Source of the DNA: Natronosalvus caseinilyticus
GTDB lineage: Archaea; Halobacteriota; Halobacteria; Halobacteriales; Natrialbaceae
Direction of reading: 5' to 3'
DNA length: 64,000 bases
Assembly (NCBI RefSeq): GCF_017357105.1
Contig: NZ_CP071596.1
Location: 1,612,001-1,676,000, forward strand
Below the pieces are notes generated by a model, which searched no databases, was not told where the DNA came from, and saw nothing but the letters and a program-made list of their open reading frames with translations. Within the stretch, counting starts at the first letter, position 1, and the number at the start of each line of letters is the position of its first letter. A program made the translations under genes and the position numbers. Below are positions 8,627 to 17,602 of this stretch, one piece after another.

Positions 8627-10159
8627 TCAGTCATCCGCCGTCGGTGTCTCCGGACGGTACGACCGGCTGATTTGCTTCCACTTCCCCGTCGAGAATCGGT
8701 AGTAGTTGACCGCGGCAGGGACGGCCGTCTCGGCGACGAACGCGAGGTACAGCCCCATCAGCCCGATCGCGGGTATCGAGACGCCGGGGGCCGCGACCGT
8801 GGCGTCGACGAGGGGGACGGCTGCCTCGAGCGGCGGGAGCTCGAGGCCGTTCGCGCCGAGGTATGCGAGCGGAATCGCGAAGCCGAACATCCCGAGGAAC
8901 TGGCTGTAGAACGGCCAGCGGGTGTCGCCACTGGCGTTGAGCGGGCCGGAGGCGCCGCCGGATACGCCGCGAAGCACGACGGCCACGCAGGCGGCGTGGA
9001 CGAGCGAGACGGCGATCGGAATCGCGGGATCCGTCGGATCGTTGCTGAACAGCAGCGTGATCTGCTCGGCGAAGACGAAGACCAGGAACGCCGAGACTGC
9101 GTAGACGGCGACGGCGAAGCGGATGATCTCGCGGCCGTACTGCTCGGCGGTTCCCTCGTCGCCGGTGCCGAGTACCTGCCCGACGAGACTCGAGGAGGCC
9201 AGCCCGAAGCCCCAGCCGGGGGTGTTCATGACGCCCCAGATGCGCCGGGCGATGACGTAGGCGGCGACGGTGTCCTCGCCGAAGACGTCGACGATGGCGA
9301 GCATGGGGAACTCGGCGAGGGTCCAGACGAGGTTGGTGCCGAACACGGGGAGGCCGATGGTGACCAGGTCCCGCAGCGTCGGGGCGTCCACGTAGCTCCC
9401 GACGGGATTGACGCGGACGGGGAACGCCCTCGCCCCGGGCAACCGACCGGCGGTCAGGCCAATCGCGAACACCGCGGTGACGACGACGTTCGAGAGAACG
9501 GTCCCGAGGGCGGCGCCGACGACGCCCAGGTCGAGGCCGAAGATCAACACCGCGTTGATCCCGATGTTGGCGACGGCGCCGCCGGCCCGGACGACCATGG
9601 GCGTCCAGGCGTCGTCCATGCCGACGAATACGCGGCTCCCGATGAGGTTGAGCCCCGCGAAGGGGATGCCAAGGGCGACGACCTGGAGGTAGTCTGAGCC
9701 GTACCGAATCGCGTCCGGGTTGTTCGTGATCAGCCCGATGAATGACTCGGCGTACAGCCAGAAAGTAGCCGTGATGGGGAGCGAGACGACGACCACGAGG
9801 AAGACGCTCGAGCGAACGGCCTGTCCGAGCTGGTCGTAGGCCTCGGCGCCGTAGCGCTGGGAGACGAGTGCGATGGTGCCGCCGGCGACGCCGCCGCCGA
9901 CGGAGAACGCGAGCCCCCAGAACGGGCCGGCGAACCCGACGCCGGCGATGGCCGACGAGCCAACCGCGATGCCGACCATCGCGACGTCGACGGCGCTCTT
10001 GGACATGCGGGCGATGCCGGTGACGATGCGCGGCCAGGCGAGGTCGGTGGTCCGCCGGGCCCGTTCGCGCTCGATCAGCCCCGCTCGAGCGAGGGCGAAG
10101 CCGATCCAGAGAATCAGCAATCGAAACGGGTTCGGGACGCGACGGACCACCGGAATCAC
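8627..10159 (-). CDS. MATE family efflux transporter
   Basis: A 510-residue integral membrane protein of the MATE/MatE (DinF-NorM) family. Two homologous halves of about six helices each are seen, with VDVAMVGIAVGSSAIAGVGF in the first half and the matching IGLPVFGTNLVWTLAEFPML in the second. Motifs such as VSQRYGAE and SLVGQVLGTGDEGTAEQYG at equivalent positions of both halves fit the family. Length is slightly above the bacterial norm because of an N-terminal cytoplasmic extension. Expected function: Na+- or H+-coupled export of organic cations or drugs. It stands alone, with 158 bases to the next gene upstream. Confidence 0.92.
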   Translation of the reverse strand: MIPVVRRVPNPFRLLILWIGFALARAGLIERERARRTTDLAWPRIVTGIARMSKSAVDVAMVGIAVGSSAIAGVGFAGPFWGLAFSVGGGVAGGTIALVSQRYGAEAYDQLGQAVRSSVFLVVVVSLPITATFWLYAESFIGLITNNPDAIRYGSDYLQVVALGIPFAGLNLIGSRVFVGMDDAWTPMVVRAGGAVANIGINAVLIFGLDLGVVGAALGTVLSNVVVTAVFAIGLTAGRLPGARAFPVRVNPVGSYVDAPTLRDLVTIGLPVFGTNLVWTLAEFPMLAIVDVFGEDTVAAYVIARRIWGVMNTPGWGFGLASSSLVGQVLGTGDEGTAEQYGREIIRFAVAVYAVSAFLVFVFAEQITLLFSNDPTDPAIPIAVSLVHAACVAVVLRGVSGGASGPLNASGDTRWPFYSQFLGMFGFAIPLAYLGANGLELPPLEAAVPLVDATVAAPGVSIPAIGLMGLYLAFVAETAVPAAVNYYRFSTGKWKQISRSYRPETPTADD

Positions 10160-10317
10160 GCGAGCCTAGCAGCCTCCGCTTAAAAGCACTTCCCGACGCG
10201 GCATAGCCGACCGGTTTCGAATCGAAACCATCTCCCACGGGTGGGGCTCGCATGCCCTATTATCGTTCGTGACCCTGGCTCCGACTCATCGCTCCTCTCA
10301 CCCGTCACGTTCGCCCG

Positions 10318-10623
10318 TCAACTCCCGGAGCCAGCGCTCCCGGACGCCTCGAGTCGCCGCTCGTACTTTTCGAGCGATTCCTCGAGGGCTGCTCCGGCGT
10401 CGACGTCGGCTTCGGTACAGAGTGCGAGCAGGGCGAAGAGCGCGTCCCCGAGTTCGTCTCGAGCGATGGCGGCGGCCTCGGGGTCAGCTCCGTATGTCGT
10501 CGACTCGTTGAGTTCCTTCGCCACCTCACCGACCTCGGAAGCGAGGTCGAGGGCACGGTAGGCCGGATCCGTCTGGAGTTCGTGTCTCTCGAGAAACGCC
10601 GCGACGTCGTCCTGTGCGTCCAT
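10318..10623 (-). CDS. MazG-like nucleotide pyrophosphohydrolase
   Basis: A 101-residue all-alpha protein of the MazG-like NTP pyrophosphohydrolase superfamily. The metal-binding pattern is visible as LASEVGEVAKEL in helix one and ARDELGDALFALLAL in the second helix, that is ExxE followed by ExxD. Such proteins hydrolyse (d)NTPs to monophosphates plus pyrophosphate and help to clean nucleotide pools. The length fits single-domain MazG-like proteins. The gene is monocistronic; the 177 bases upstream of it contain no other gene. Confidence 0.88.
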   Translation of the reverse strand: MDAQDDVAAFLERHELQTDPAYRALDLASEVGEVAKELNESTTYGADPEAAAIARDELGDALFALLALCTEADVDAGAALEESLEKYERRLEASGSAGSGS

Positions 10624-10800
10624 GACTGGGACGTGTGGCGATCGATCGAAAAAAGCGCCGGTTTCGTGACTACTCGAGTAAGTCGCTCGTTCTCCTCCGT
10701 CGGTCGTCCGTTTAGCGCCTCGTCAGTCACTCGAGCGGGCGCACGTCTATGGGTCTGGTGACGGACGGCTGAAAAATAGCGACTCGACGTCCGGTCGTGC

Positions 10801-12663
10801 CTAGACCAGTCCGACGACGCCGATCGGAATACGGGAGTCCGTATCCGTGTCGTCGGTTTCGTTGTCGTCGGTCTCGTTGTCGTCGTAGTCGTCGGTCTCG
10901 TCAGTGTCGTTGTCGTCAGTGTCGGTTTCGTTATCGTCCGCGTCGTCCCCATCGGTCTCGGTGTCGTCCATCTCGTCTTCCTCCGTCAGCTCGATGAAGG
11001 CTACTTCACCGAACTCGTCAGTGAGGACCATGTGGACGTACTCGCCGGCTTCGACGCCGGTGGTGTCGACCTCGAACTCGACGGTGTCACTCGAGTCCGC
11101 GTCGAGTGTCACCGATTGCGACTCGACGAGGTTGCCCTGGAGCCTGAACTCGACGTCCTGGGTGGCCTCCTCGTCGTTGGGGTTGGTGACGGTCGCGTTG
11201 ACCGTGATGGTGTCACCGGCGGTGGCGTTCTCCGGTGCCTCGAGGCTTTCGATGGTGAACGATTCCATGTCGCCGTCGAGGCCGTCGTCAGTCTCGTTGT
11301 CATCGAGGCCATCATCAGTCTCGTTGTCGTCTAAGCCGTCGTCGGTCTCGTTATCGTCGAGGCCATCATCGTCGCCGAGACCGTCGTCTGTTTCGTTGTC
11401 ATCGAGACCGTCATCGTCGTCTAGGCCGTCCTCGTCAGTCTCGTTGTCGTCGAGACCATCGTCGTCAGTCTCGTTGTCGTCGAGACCATCGTCGTCAGTC
11501 TCGTTGTCGTCGAGACCATCGTCGTCAGTCTCGTTGTCGTCGAGACCATCGTCGTCATCGAGGCCGTCCTCGTCGTCTAGGCCGTCATCGTCGGTCTCAT
11601 TGTCGTCGAGACCATCGTCGTCAGTCTCGTTATCGTGGACGCCATCCATGTCGTCTTCACCGTCGACGACGGTTACGTTCTCTTCGTCTCCCAGCATCTC
11701 CTCGAGCCGGTCGAGCGCTTCCTCGTCGTCGAGGACGAGGATGTAGACGTTCTCGATCGTGACTTCCTCGATCGTCACCGACGAGAAGTTCGCGTTGACG
11801 ATCGTCACGCCGTCTTCGACGGCGTCAGCGTCGGGCTCCATAACGGGAGCGTCGTCGCTGTCGTTGGCTGGTTCTTCGTCGGCGTGGTCAGCCGGATCCT
11901 CGTCGGTGTCGTTGGCCGGTTCTTCGTCAGCATCGTCGGCCGGCGGTTCGGCTTCGGCGTCGTCGGTCTCGTTATCGACGCCGTCGTGCTCGTCGTCAGC
12001 GTCGTCGCCGTCATCCTCCTCGACGGGGCACTCAGACGGCTCTTCGGCATCGGTGTCGTCCGTCTCGTTATCGGCTTCCGTGTCATCGACGTCGTCGGTG
12101 TCGTTGGCCGGCTCTTCTGCCGACTCGAGGGTCACCGCAGCCTCGTCGGTCACCGGTTCACCATCTTCGGTGAGGTAGGGACCGTCGTCTTCGCCCTCGG
12201 TCTCGACGAAGTCGTAGGTCTCGTTGTCGTTCGTATCGAGGTGGGGCATCGCGATCAGCGTCTCGCTCTCCTCGAGCGAGGAGTCGAGTTGGACCTCGAC
12301 GTCTTCGTGCGTGCCCGCCTCGAGGTACTCGGAGGTTCCGAGGACGCTCTCGAGCGCGTTGCCGACGAGCAGCGAGCTATCGTGGATCGTCACGAAGCCG
12401 CCCTCCTCCATCGTCACCTCGTCGACGACGACGGAGGTTCCGTCGGTAGTCTGGTCACTGAACGTCACGCTCGCGGACGGTTGTGCTGTTTCGTCGTCCG
12501 CCTCGCTCGTGTCGTTCGCTGTGTCGTTCTCAGTGTCGTTCGCCTCGTCGTCCTGTATTGCCAGGCTCGCTCCTGATGCGGATGCCGCCCCCACCAGGGC
12601 AACACCGCTCGTCAGCATCATCAGGGCGACGAGTACGACGACTACGTGTTTTCGTGTGCTCAT
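10801..12663 (-). CDS. Secreted Asp-rich glyco-repeat surface protein
   Basis: A 620-residue exported protein. Start ATG 12663 gives a signal peptide (STRKHVVVVLVALMMLTSG, cleavage near residue 25); the longer frame to 12744 adds only a non-signal extension. The mature part alternates folded segments of the DUF7282-like type (SVTFSDQTTDGTSVVVDEV, and the NANFSSVTIEEVTIENVYI region) with very acidic linkers. A long array of DDGLDDNETD units follows (ten NETD copies; each carries an N-x-T sequon), then a CARDB/BGTF-like beta domain (ENATAGDTITVNATVTNPN). The protein ends in IPIGVVGLV directly after an Asp/Asn/Thr stretch, so the usual PGF-CTERM helix and basic tail are missing. It is probably released or loosely held. 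Confidence 0.8.
   Translation of the reverse strand: MSTRKHVVVVLVALMMLTSGVALVGAASASGASLAIQDDEANDTENDTANDTSEADDETAQPSASVTFSDQTTDGTSVVVDEVTMEEGGFVTIHDSSLLVGNALESVLGTSEYLEAGTHEDVEVQLDSSLEESETLIAMPHLDTNDNETYDFVETEGEDDGPYLTEDGEPVTDEAAVTLESAEEPANDTDDVDDTEADNETDDTDAEEPSECPVEEDDGDDADDEHDGVDNETDDAEAEPPADDADEEPANDTDEDPADHADEEPANDSDDAPVMEPDADAVEDGVTIVNANFSSVTIEEVTIENVYILVLDDEEALDRLEEMLGDEENVTVVDGEDDMDGVHDNETDDDGLDDNETDDDGLDDEDGLDDDDGLDDNETDDDGLDDNETDDDGLDDNETDDDGLDDNETDEDGLDDDDGLDDNETDDGLGDDDGLDDNETDDGLDDNETDDGLDDNETDDGLDGDMESFTIESLEAPENATAGDTITVNATVTNPNDEEATQDVEFRLQGNLVESQSVTLDADSSDTVEFEVDTTGVEAGEYVHMVLTDEFGEVAFIELTEEDEMDDTETDGDDADDNETDTDDNDTDETDDYDDNETDDNETDDTDTDSRIPIGVVGLV
11275..11640 (-). repeat. 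Coding tandem repeat DDGLDDNETD (N-glycosylation sequons)
   Basis: Imperfect 27-33-base units in the surface protein gene, including several 30-base copies that are nearly identical around 11440-11560. Translation gives DGLDDNETD with occasional spacers (DDEDGL, DDDDGL). Each NET is an N-glycosylation sequon. Confidence 0.9.
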
Positions 12664-12840
12664 GTCATCTCGTGCCGTAAAGGCGTACGAAACTTGACGA
12701 AGGCGGGCATAAACCGGCCCAACGCTTTCGACGGGAAACGACAAACTGCTCCTTACCGATATCGTTCCAACCGGCGCCCGCGCCAGAAATGAGCCATTTC
12801 GTTTGGGTTTACGTCGGACACCGCATCGTGTACTCGATAC

Positions 12841-13356
12841 CTACTGGGGATCGCGCGGCGGCTCGTGCGATCGGGTCGCGGTGGGCTCGTTCCCCCGAAT
12901 ACACACGAGGTTCTCGCGACCGATCCGCAACTTCGTGATCTCGCCCTCGTCCTCGAGGTCGGCCAGCAGGCGACTCACCTTCGCCTTCGACCAGTCGACT
13001 GAGTCGACGATCGCCGACTGCTTCATCCGCCCGCCATTGCGCTGGATCAGCGAGCACACCCGCTCGCGGTCGGTAAGCATCGACTCGCCCTCCGAAGAAT
13101 CTCTCGAGTCCGCTTCCTTGCCCACGGCGAGTCGCTTCCGGAGAACCAGGCCACCGGCCAGAAACGCCAGCGCCAAGATGCCGACGATCGCGGCCAGGTG
13201 GGACTCCTCGCCGCCCTGGGTCTGGGCCTGGAGGTGTGTCTGGAGCGCGAACACCTGTGCACGTGTCTGGGCACCGATACCGGTGATCGACCACTCGAGG
13301 GTCGACCACTCGGCCGGGGCAGATACGACCGGGTTAGAGATGGTGGCTGGATTCAT
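12841..13356 (-). CDS. Membrane-anchored winged-helix regulator
   Basis: A 171-residue protein. Residues about 55-75 form one membrane helix (LAAIVGILALAFLAGGLVL) followed by RKR. After a short linker, residues about 92-155 form a winged helix (DRERVCSLIQRNGGRMKQSA, DWSKAKVSRLLADLEDEGEI). This topology, with extracytoplasmic N-terminus and cytoplasmic HTH, is common in haloarchaea. It points to a sensor-like transcription regulator, targets unknown. Its start lies 485 bases before the start of the surface-protein gene on the same strand, and the stop is 177 bases upstream of that gene, so a link with the surface protein is possible but not shown. Confidence 0.82.
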   Translation of the reverse strand: MNPATISNPVVSAPAEWSTLEWSITGIGAQTRAQVFALQTHLQAQTQGGEESHLAAIVGILALAFLAGGLVLRKRLAVGKEADSRDSSEGESMLTDRERVCSLIQRNGGRMKQSAIVDSVDWSKAKVSRLLADLEDEGEITKLRIGRENLVCIRGNEPTATRSHEPPRDPQ

Positions 13357-13628
13357 GCGACGAGTGTAACTCGGTTGAAACTGGTCGAAACGCCGTTCTG
13401 TGGGGGTCTGTCAGCAATCATCGACGCGCGGCGCTAAAGTAGTTTTTATAAGAGTACAAGTGATATTGTATTCGGCGACACTCAGGCGACTCGAGAGGTT
13501 GGCTTGATACCCGCGTCCAGCGCGGGGAGCTGGCGTGTGACGCCCGTCGAGCAGTGTGGTCGAGGGGTCGATCCCGGCGACTCGAGCTTGGCGGTCCGCC
13601 TCCAATGGCTCAACCCGTCGAACACGAC

Positions 13629-13988
13629 TCAGACGCCCGGGACCCCCGCCGCGTCGAACGTCGTCACGCCGAGGAACGCGAGGATGTAGAGCACGATGAG
13701 CACGCTCAGCCAGGCCACGAGCGTGATCGCCGCCGCCTGAATCCAGCCGCCCGGATAGCGCGCGTTGATCACCGCGAGGTACGCGATGAGGACGATCGCT
13801 GGACCCAGGAGGGGAATCCAGCCGAGGAAAAACCCGACGACGCCCCAGACGATCGCCCCAATGAGGGCCGTGACCAGGGCGTAGGTGTAGTCCTCCGTGT
13901 CGACGATGACTTTGGCCCCGACGTAGATTCCGAGGGCTCCGATGAGCAAGCTCACGGCGAACACGATGATGCTGTCGATTGTAGCCAT
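13629..13988 (-). CDS. Small haloarchaeal membrane protein
   Basis: A 119-residue hydrophobic protein, not recognised as a named family. About four membrane helices are visible: SIIVFAVSLLIGALGIYVG, YALVTALIGAIVWGVVGFF, LLGPAIVLIAYLAVI and an AITLVAWLSVLIVLYILAF segment. No catalytic motif is seen. Codon use matches the neighbours, and the start ATG gives a compact, fully membrane protein. It is monocistronic. Confidence 0.75.
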   Translation of the reverse strand: MATIDSIIVFAVSLLIGALGIYVGAKVIVDTEDYTYALVTALIGAIVWGVVGFFLGWIPLLGPAIVLIAYLAVINARYPGGWIQAAAITLVAWLSVLIVLYILAFLGVTTFDAAGVPGV

Positions 13989-14212
13989 ACCCAGGGAGTA
14001 GGGCTGCTCCCTCGTTAGTTATCGGCGTCCTACACGCACGCGAGCGTGACTCCCAAGAAGCCGTGGCTGTCTCGAGTCGCTCACAGATGAGAGCGTCGCC
14101 GGACTCTCGTCGCAGTAAGTCGTCCCTTCCGTGACGGTCACCGGAGACGAAAAAGAGACCACGCACGAAAGGGACACCGAGTCCAAATCGTGGGCGCGGT
14201 CGTCCCAGGTGT

Positions 14213-15223
14213 CTACGCGTCCTGCCGGCCCCCGCTCGTTCCCCGCTCGCCGCCGACCTCGTTCGTCGGGCGACCCTCTGTCTGCTGTACTGCCCGGGAG
14301 TCCGTCTCCCCTTCGACGAGGCGCTCGAGCCCCGGCTCGAGGTCGATTCGTGCCGTAAAGTCCAGCTCGTCGCGCGCTCGAGCCACGGACGCGACGCTGT
14401 GGCGGACGTCGCCCGGGCGGGGTTCGACGTGGACGATGTTCGAGTCCGAATCGGTGACGTCTCGAATCGTCTCGGCGAGATCTCGAATCGACGTCCGCGT
14501 GCCGGTTCCGACGTTGTACGCCCGCCCGACCGCGTCGGTCGTCGCCGCCAGGAGATTCGCCTGGACGACGTCCGAGACGTGGACGAAGTCGCGCGTCTGC
14601 TCGCCGTCGCCCTCGATCGTGATCGGTTCGCCGGCGCGAGCCTGCTCGAGGAACGTCGCGATCACGCCGCTGTAGGGGCCCTGCTGGCGAGGGCCGTAGG
14701 CGTTGAAGTAGCGCAGAGCGACGGTCTCGAGCCCGTATAACTCGTTGTACGCGCGTGCGTAGTGATCGAGGGCGAGTTTCTGGATTCCGTAGGGCGAGGT
14801 TGGCGTCAGCGAATCGGACTCCGCGACGGGGACGCTCTCGGGATGACCGTAGATCGCCGCGCTCGAGGCCAGGACGACCCGGGCATCCTCGAGGCGGGCC
14901 TGCTCGAGCACGCCGAGGGTTCCCTCGAGGTTGACGTCGTTCGTGTACCGGGGCTCGTCGACGCTCTCGGTAACGCTGACGATGGCGCCCTCGTGGAAGA
15001 TGACGTCGACGCCACGGGCCGCACGCTGGAGGGCGATCGGATCGCGGAGGTCGCCCTCGATCACGGTCGCGTCGTCGTGGACGTGTTCACGCGTCCCGTT
15101 GACGAAGTTGTCGAGGACGCGAACCTCCGCGTGGGGGGCCAGCGCGTCGACGAGGTGGCTGCCGATGAAGCCGGCGCCACCGGTGACGAGGACACGGCGG
15201 TCGGCGAGTGGGAGGTGCTCCAT
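14213..15223 (-). CDS. NAD-dependent sugar-nucleotide epimerase/dehydratase
   Basis: Extended short-chain dehydrogenase of about 336 residues. It has the Rossmann signature VLVTGGAGFIGSHLVDAL, the DLRD acidic site, SSAAIYG and the catalytic YGIQK (Y-x-x-x-K), then RYFNAYGPRQ and RDFVHVSDVVQA. These are typical of UDP-glucose 4-epimerase and dTDP-glucose dehydratase relatives, so the reaction is on a nucleotide sugar, but the sugar cannot be named. Start ATG 15223 (MEHLPLADRR) is preferred; the frame opens four codons earlier at 15235. A hydrophilic tail follows the fold. Likely role: precursor supply for surface glycans or S-layer glycosylation. Confidence 0.9.
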   Translation of the reverse strand: MEHLPLADRRVLVTGGAGFIGSHLVDALAPHAEVRVLDNFVNGTREHVHDDATVIEGDLRDPIALQRAARGVDVIFHEGAIVSVTESVDEPRYTNDVNLEGTLGVLEQARLEDARVVLASSAAIYGHPESVPVAESDSLTPTSPYGIQKLALDHYARAYNELYGLETVALRYFNAYGPRQQGPYSGVIATFLEQARAGEPITIEGDGEQTRDFVHVSDVVQANLLAATTDAVGRAYNVGTGTRTSIRDLAETIRDVTDSDSNIVHVEPRPGDVRHSVASVARARDELDFTARIDLEPGLERLVEGETDSRAVQQTEGRPTNEVGGERGTSGGRQDA

Positions 15224-15300
15224 CGGGGAGGCCAACCAGTCGCCCGCGGTTTAGTATAGGCGACGTACCCCGTCGTATTCGATTCCTACGAGGGCAGTGT

Positions 15301-15372
15301 GCTCGAGTGGTTCGCGTTGCTCGAGTGGTTCGCATCGTCTAAGTCGTTCACGTCGCTCGAGCCGCTCGTGTC
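15301..15372 (+). repeat. Intergenic 18-bp tandem repeat with CTCGAG core
   Basis: Four adjacent 18-base units begin at 15301, 15319, 15337 and 15355. The first two share GCTCGAGTGGTTCGC; the third and fourth are degenerate. The array lies between the epimerase and the ITP/XTP pyrophosphatase genes. Confidence 0.75.
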
Positions 15373-15410
15373 TCTCCTGCGAGTTCGTCCCTCGAGAGAG
15401 TTCCGAGGCG

Positions 15411-16013
15411 CTACCGATCCGCGTACCAGTCGGTGAACGCCGCCAGCGCGCGTCCGCGGTGGGAGATGGCGTTCTTCTCCGCGGCCGTCATCTCCGCGAA
15501 CGTCTGGCCGTTGTACTCGAAGATCGGATCGTAGCCGAAGCCCGCCTCGCCCCGCGGGGCGACGATGGTACCGGCGACGGACCCCTCGAAGGTCTCGACG
15601 CCCTCGGCGTCGGCGTAGGCCATGACCGTGCGGAAGTGTGCGCGACGGTTGGGTTCGTCCTCGGCCTCGAGCAGTCGCCAGACGCGTTCGACGCCGACAG
15701 TCGTCTCGACGTAGGCCGAGTACGGTCCCGGGAAGCCGCCGAGGGCGTCGATGAAGAGGCCGGTGTCGTCGACGAGGACGCCGTCGACGTCGGCTTTCTC
15801 GGCCGCCAGCTCGTCGTCTCCCGCCAACGCGTCGCCGGCCTTCAGCGCGTCGTAGGTCTCCCGCGCACCCGTCGCGGCGATCTCCCCCAGGTCGTCGCTC
15901 TGGATCTCGGTGTAGTCGTACTCGACCTGCTCGAGGGCCGCCTGCCCGTCGAGGTACTCGCGGGCCTCCTCGAGTTTGCCCGCGTTGCCGGTGGCGAAGT
16001 AGAGTGTGTCCAT
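15411..16013 (-). CDS. dITP/XTP pyrophosphatase (RdgB/HAM1 family)
   Basis: A 200-residue HAM1/RdgB protein. Family marks in order: YFATGNAGKLEEA at the N-terminus, VDDTGLFIDALGGFPGPYSA in the middle, and EAGFGYDPIF then AEKNAISHRGRAL at the end. It hydrolyses dITP, ITP and XTP to monophosphates, keeping deaminated purines out of nucleic acids. Length is normal for the family. There is an acidic insert around residues 60-80 compared with bacterial proteins. The start ATG is well placed at the conserved N-terminus. Confidence 0.93.
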   Translation of the reverse strand: MDTLYFATGNAGKLEEAREYLDGQAALEQVEYDYTEIQSDDLGEIAATGARETYDALKAGDALAGDDELAAEKADVDGVLVDDTGLFIDALGGFPGPYSAYVETTVGVERVWRLLEAEDEPNRRAHFRTVMAYADAEGVETFEGSVAGTIVAPRGEAGFGYDPIFEYNGQTFAEMTAAEKNAISHRGRALAAFTDWYADR

Positions 16014-16123
16014 ACGCGTGGGCGCGCACGGGAGCGGGAAAGCGCCGTCGATTTCTCCTTTTCTCTCCCCCGTCGGTCGCCGCCTCCGCTAGCCTTTTCC
16101 TCCCGGCAGCCGAGTTTCTGGGC

Positions 16124-16888
16124 ATGGATGCTACGCTCGATCACGTCATGTTGCGCGTCGAGGACCTCGAGGAGAGCCTGGAGTGGTACGGTACCCACTT
16201 CGACTACGAGGAGAAGGGACGCTGGGAGGCCGACACCTTCACCAACGTCTACCTCGGTCCCGAGGATGACCACGAGGACGGCGCAGTCCTCGAGTTGACG
16301 TACAACCACGACGACCGGAGCTACGAGGTGGGCGACGCCTGGGGCCACATCGCCGTCCGGGTTCCCGAGGACGAACTCGAGTCGAGCTACCAGCAGCTGA
16401 TGGACGAGGGCGTCGAGGACTACCGCGATCCCGAGTCCTGCGGGAATCGCTACGCGTTCGTGAAGGACCCGGACGGCCACGAGATCGAGATCGTCAAGCG
16501 CGACTACGGCGAGAAGTGGAGCCTCGACCACACGATGATCCGCGTCGAGGACGCCGACGAGGCGCTGGGCTACTGGTCCCGAAAGTTCGAGTACGACGAG
16601 ATCGGTCGCTGGGAGTCCGACACCTTCGCGAACTACTTCGTCCAGCGGGAGGGCGCCTCCAGAGAGGAGATGACCCTCGAGCTCACGTACAATTACGACG
16701 GCCGGAGCTACGACATGGGCGACGCCTGGGGCCACCTCGCGGTTTCCGTGGACGATCTGCACGAAGCCTGGGATCAGTTGCTCGAGCGCGAGAGCGAGGA
16801 CTATCGCGATCCGGAGTCGTGTGACGACCGCTACGCGTTCACGAAGGATCAGGACGGCCACGAGATCGAGATCGTGACTCGAGACTGA
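16124..16888 (+). CDS. Two-domain VOC (glyoxalase/dioxygenase-like) protein
   Basis: A 254-residue protein made of two similar VOC domains (residues about 1-125 and 130-254). Each begins with LDHxMxRVED, has a GRWE-DTF segment, a YxVGDAWGHxAV/YDMGDAWGHLAV strand and ends with FVKDPDGHEIEIV or FTKDQDGHEIEIV. His and Glu residues fit the metal sites of glyoxalase I-type folds (H5/E and H of GHIAV/GHLAV with the final E). A lactoylglutathione lyase role is uncertain because haloarchaea lack glutathione; gamma-glutamylcysteine is the known haloarchaeal thiol. The start at 16124 was chosen because the longer frame runs through an untranslated-looking stretch. Confidence 0.85.
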   Translation: MDATLDHVMLRVEDLEESLEWYGTHFDYEEKGRWEADTFTNVYLGPEDDHEDGAVLELTYNHDDRSYEVGDAWGHIAVRVPEDELESSYQQLMDEGVEDYRDPESCGNRYAFVKDPDGHEIEIVKRDYGEKWSLDHTMIRVEDADEALGYWSRKFEYDEIGRWESDTFANYFVQREGASREEMTLELTYNYDGRSYDMGDAWGHLAVSVDDLHEAWDQLLERESEDYRDPESCDDRYAFTKDQDGHEIEIVTRD

Positions 16889-16971
16889 GTAGCCGACGTT
16901 TTGGGTCGTCTGTTTCGAGGCATCTCAGTTGGATTCACGGGACGGACTCGATCGAGGAAGATGGTCAGTGA

Positions 16972-17373
16972 TTACCACGTTTCAATCTCGACACCGAGCG
17001 CCTCGAAGTCGGCTACGTTGTCTGTTAGAACGGTATCCTCGAGTACTGTTGCAACCCCCGCAATCAGCGCATCGATGTCGTCTGCACCCGAATTACCTGG
17101 ACCACCCGCGTCTTTGTCGGCCGCGGCTAGTAACTGTCCGGCACAGCGAGCGAACTCCGCGTTGATTTCGACGTGTGGGTACATACGGAGCACATTTCGA
17201 GTTCGTCGCCGCTCGTCCGCATCGCCGACCATTTCGACGCCGTACTCGAGTTCGGCGATTACTGGCGTTGGAACCCACTGAATGTCACCTCGTTCGGCGA
17301 TCGAGACGCCCGTTTCGAACGCAGCCTGATCGTGGCGTCCGAGCGCGATCAAAAAAGAGCTATCGAGAATCAT
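16972..17373 (-). CDS. vapC: VapC-type PIN-domain toxin
   Basis: A 133-residue PIN protein starting at ATG 17373 (MILDSSFLIAL). The four acidic PIN positions can be seen: D in ILDSSFLI, E in VIAELEYG, D in GADDIDALIAGVA and D near the end in VLTDNVADFEAL. Such proteins are Mg-dependent ribonucleases. The gene start overlaps the 3' end of the upstream antitoxin gene by 14 bases, as is typical of vapBC operons. The upstream frame to 17499 reads through the antitoxin in another phase and is not the true N-terminus. Confidence 0.88.
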   Translation of the reverse strand: MILDSSFLIALGRHDQAAFETGVSIAERGDIQWVPTPVIAELEYGVEMVGDADERRRTRNVLRMYPHVEINAEFARCAGQLLAAADKDAGGPGNSGADDIDALIAGVATVLEDTVLTDNVADFEALGVEIETW

Positions 17374-17602
17374 CCATGCTGTCAACCAGATCACGTCGAT
17401 TCTCGATGCTTGCGTCTCTCTTTTTGTCGATAGCCGCTTCCATTTCAGCGGCCGTTTCTTCCGAGAGGAAACCGGCGACAGCTTCTGGATGCGGTCCACC
17501 GGAGAGTCGGATTAACGCATCGGCCATCGTTTCGTCCGATCGTTTGGCCTTCGCGACGCGGTCGTGGAACCACTCGGGAACCCGGATCGTCTTCCCGCTC
17601 AT
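17360..17602 (-). CDS. vapB: VapB-type antitoxin
   Basis: An 80-residue protein. Residues 1-35 resemble a ribbon-helix-helix DNA-binding unit (KTIRVPEWFHDRVAKAKR, then DETMADALIRLSGG). The hydrophilic C-terminal half with an ETAAEMEAAIDKK helix would bind the PIN toxin. It is directly upstream of and overlaps vapC. The two genes are likely autoregulated by the complex, as in characterised vapBC loci, although I see no clear palindrome upstream. Confidence 0.8.
   Translation of the reverse strand: MSGKTIRVPEWFHDRVAKAKRSDETMADALIRLSGGPHPEAVAGFLSEETAAEMEAAIDKKRDASIENRRDLVDSMDDSR

Noticed and set aside
8477-9697. Long plus-strand frame opposite the MATE gene
   Set aside because: Shadow of the MATE gene; Asp/Gly-rich translation with no motif.
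11275-11640. CRISPR-like periodicity
   Set aside because: The repeats are coding units of a surface protein with no spacers and no cas genes nearby.
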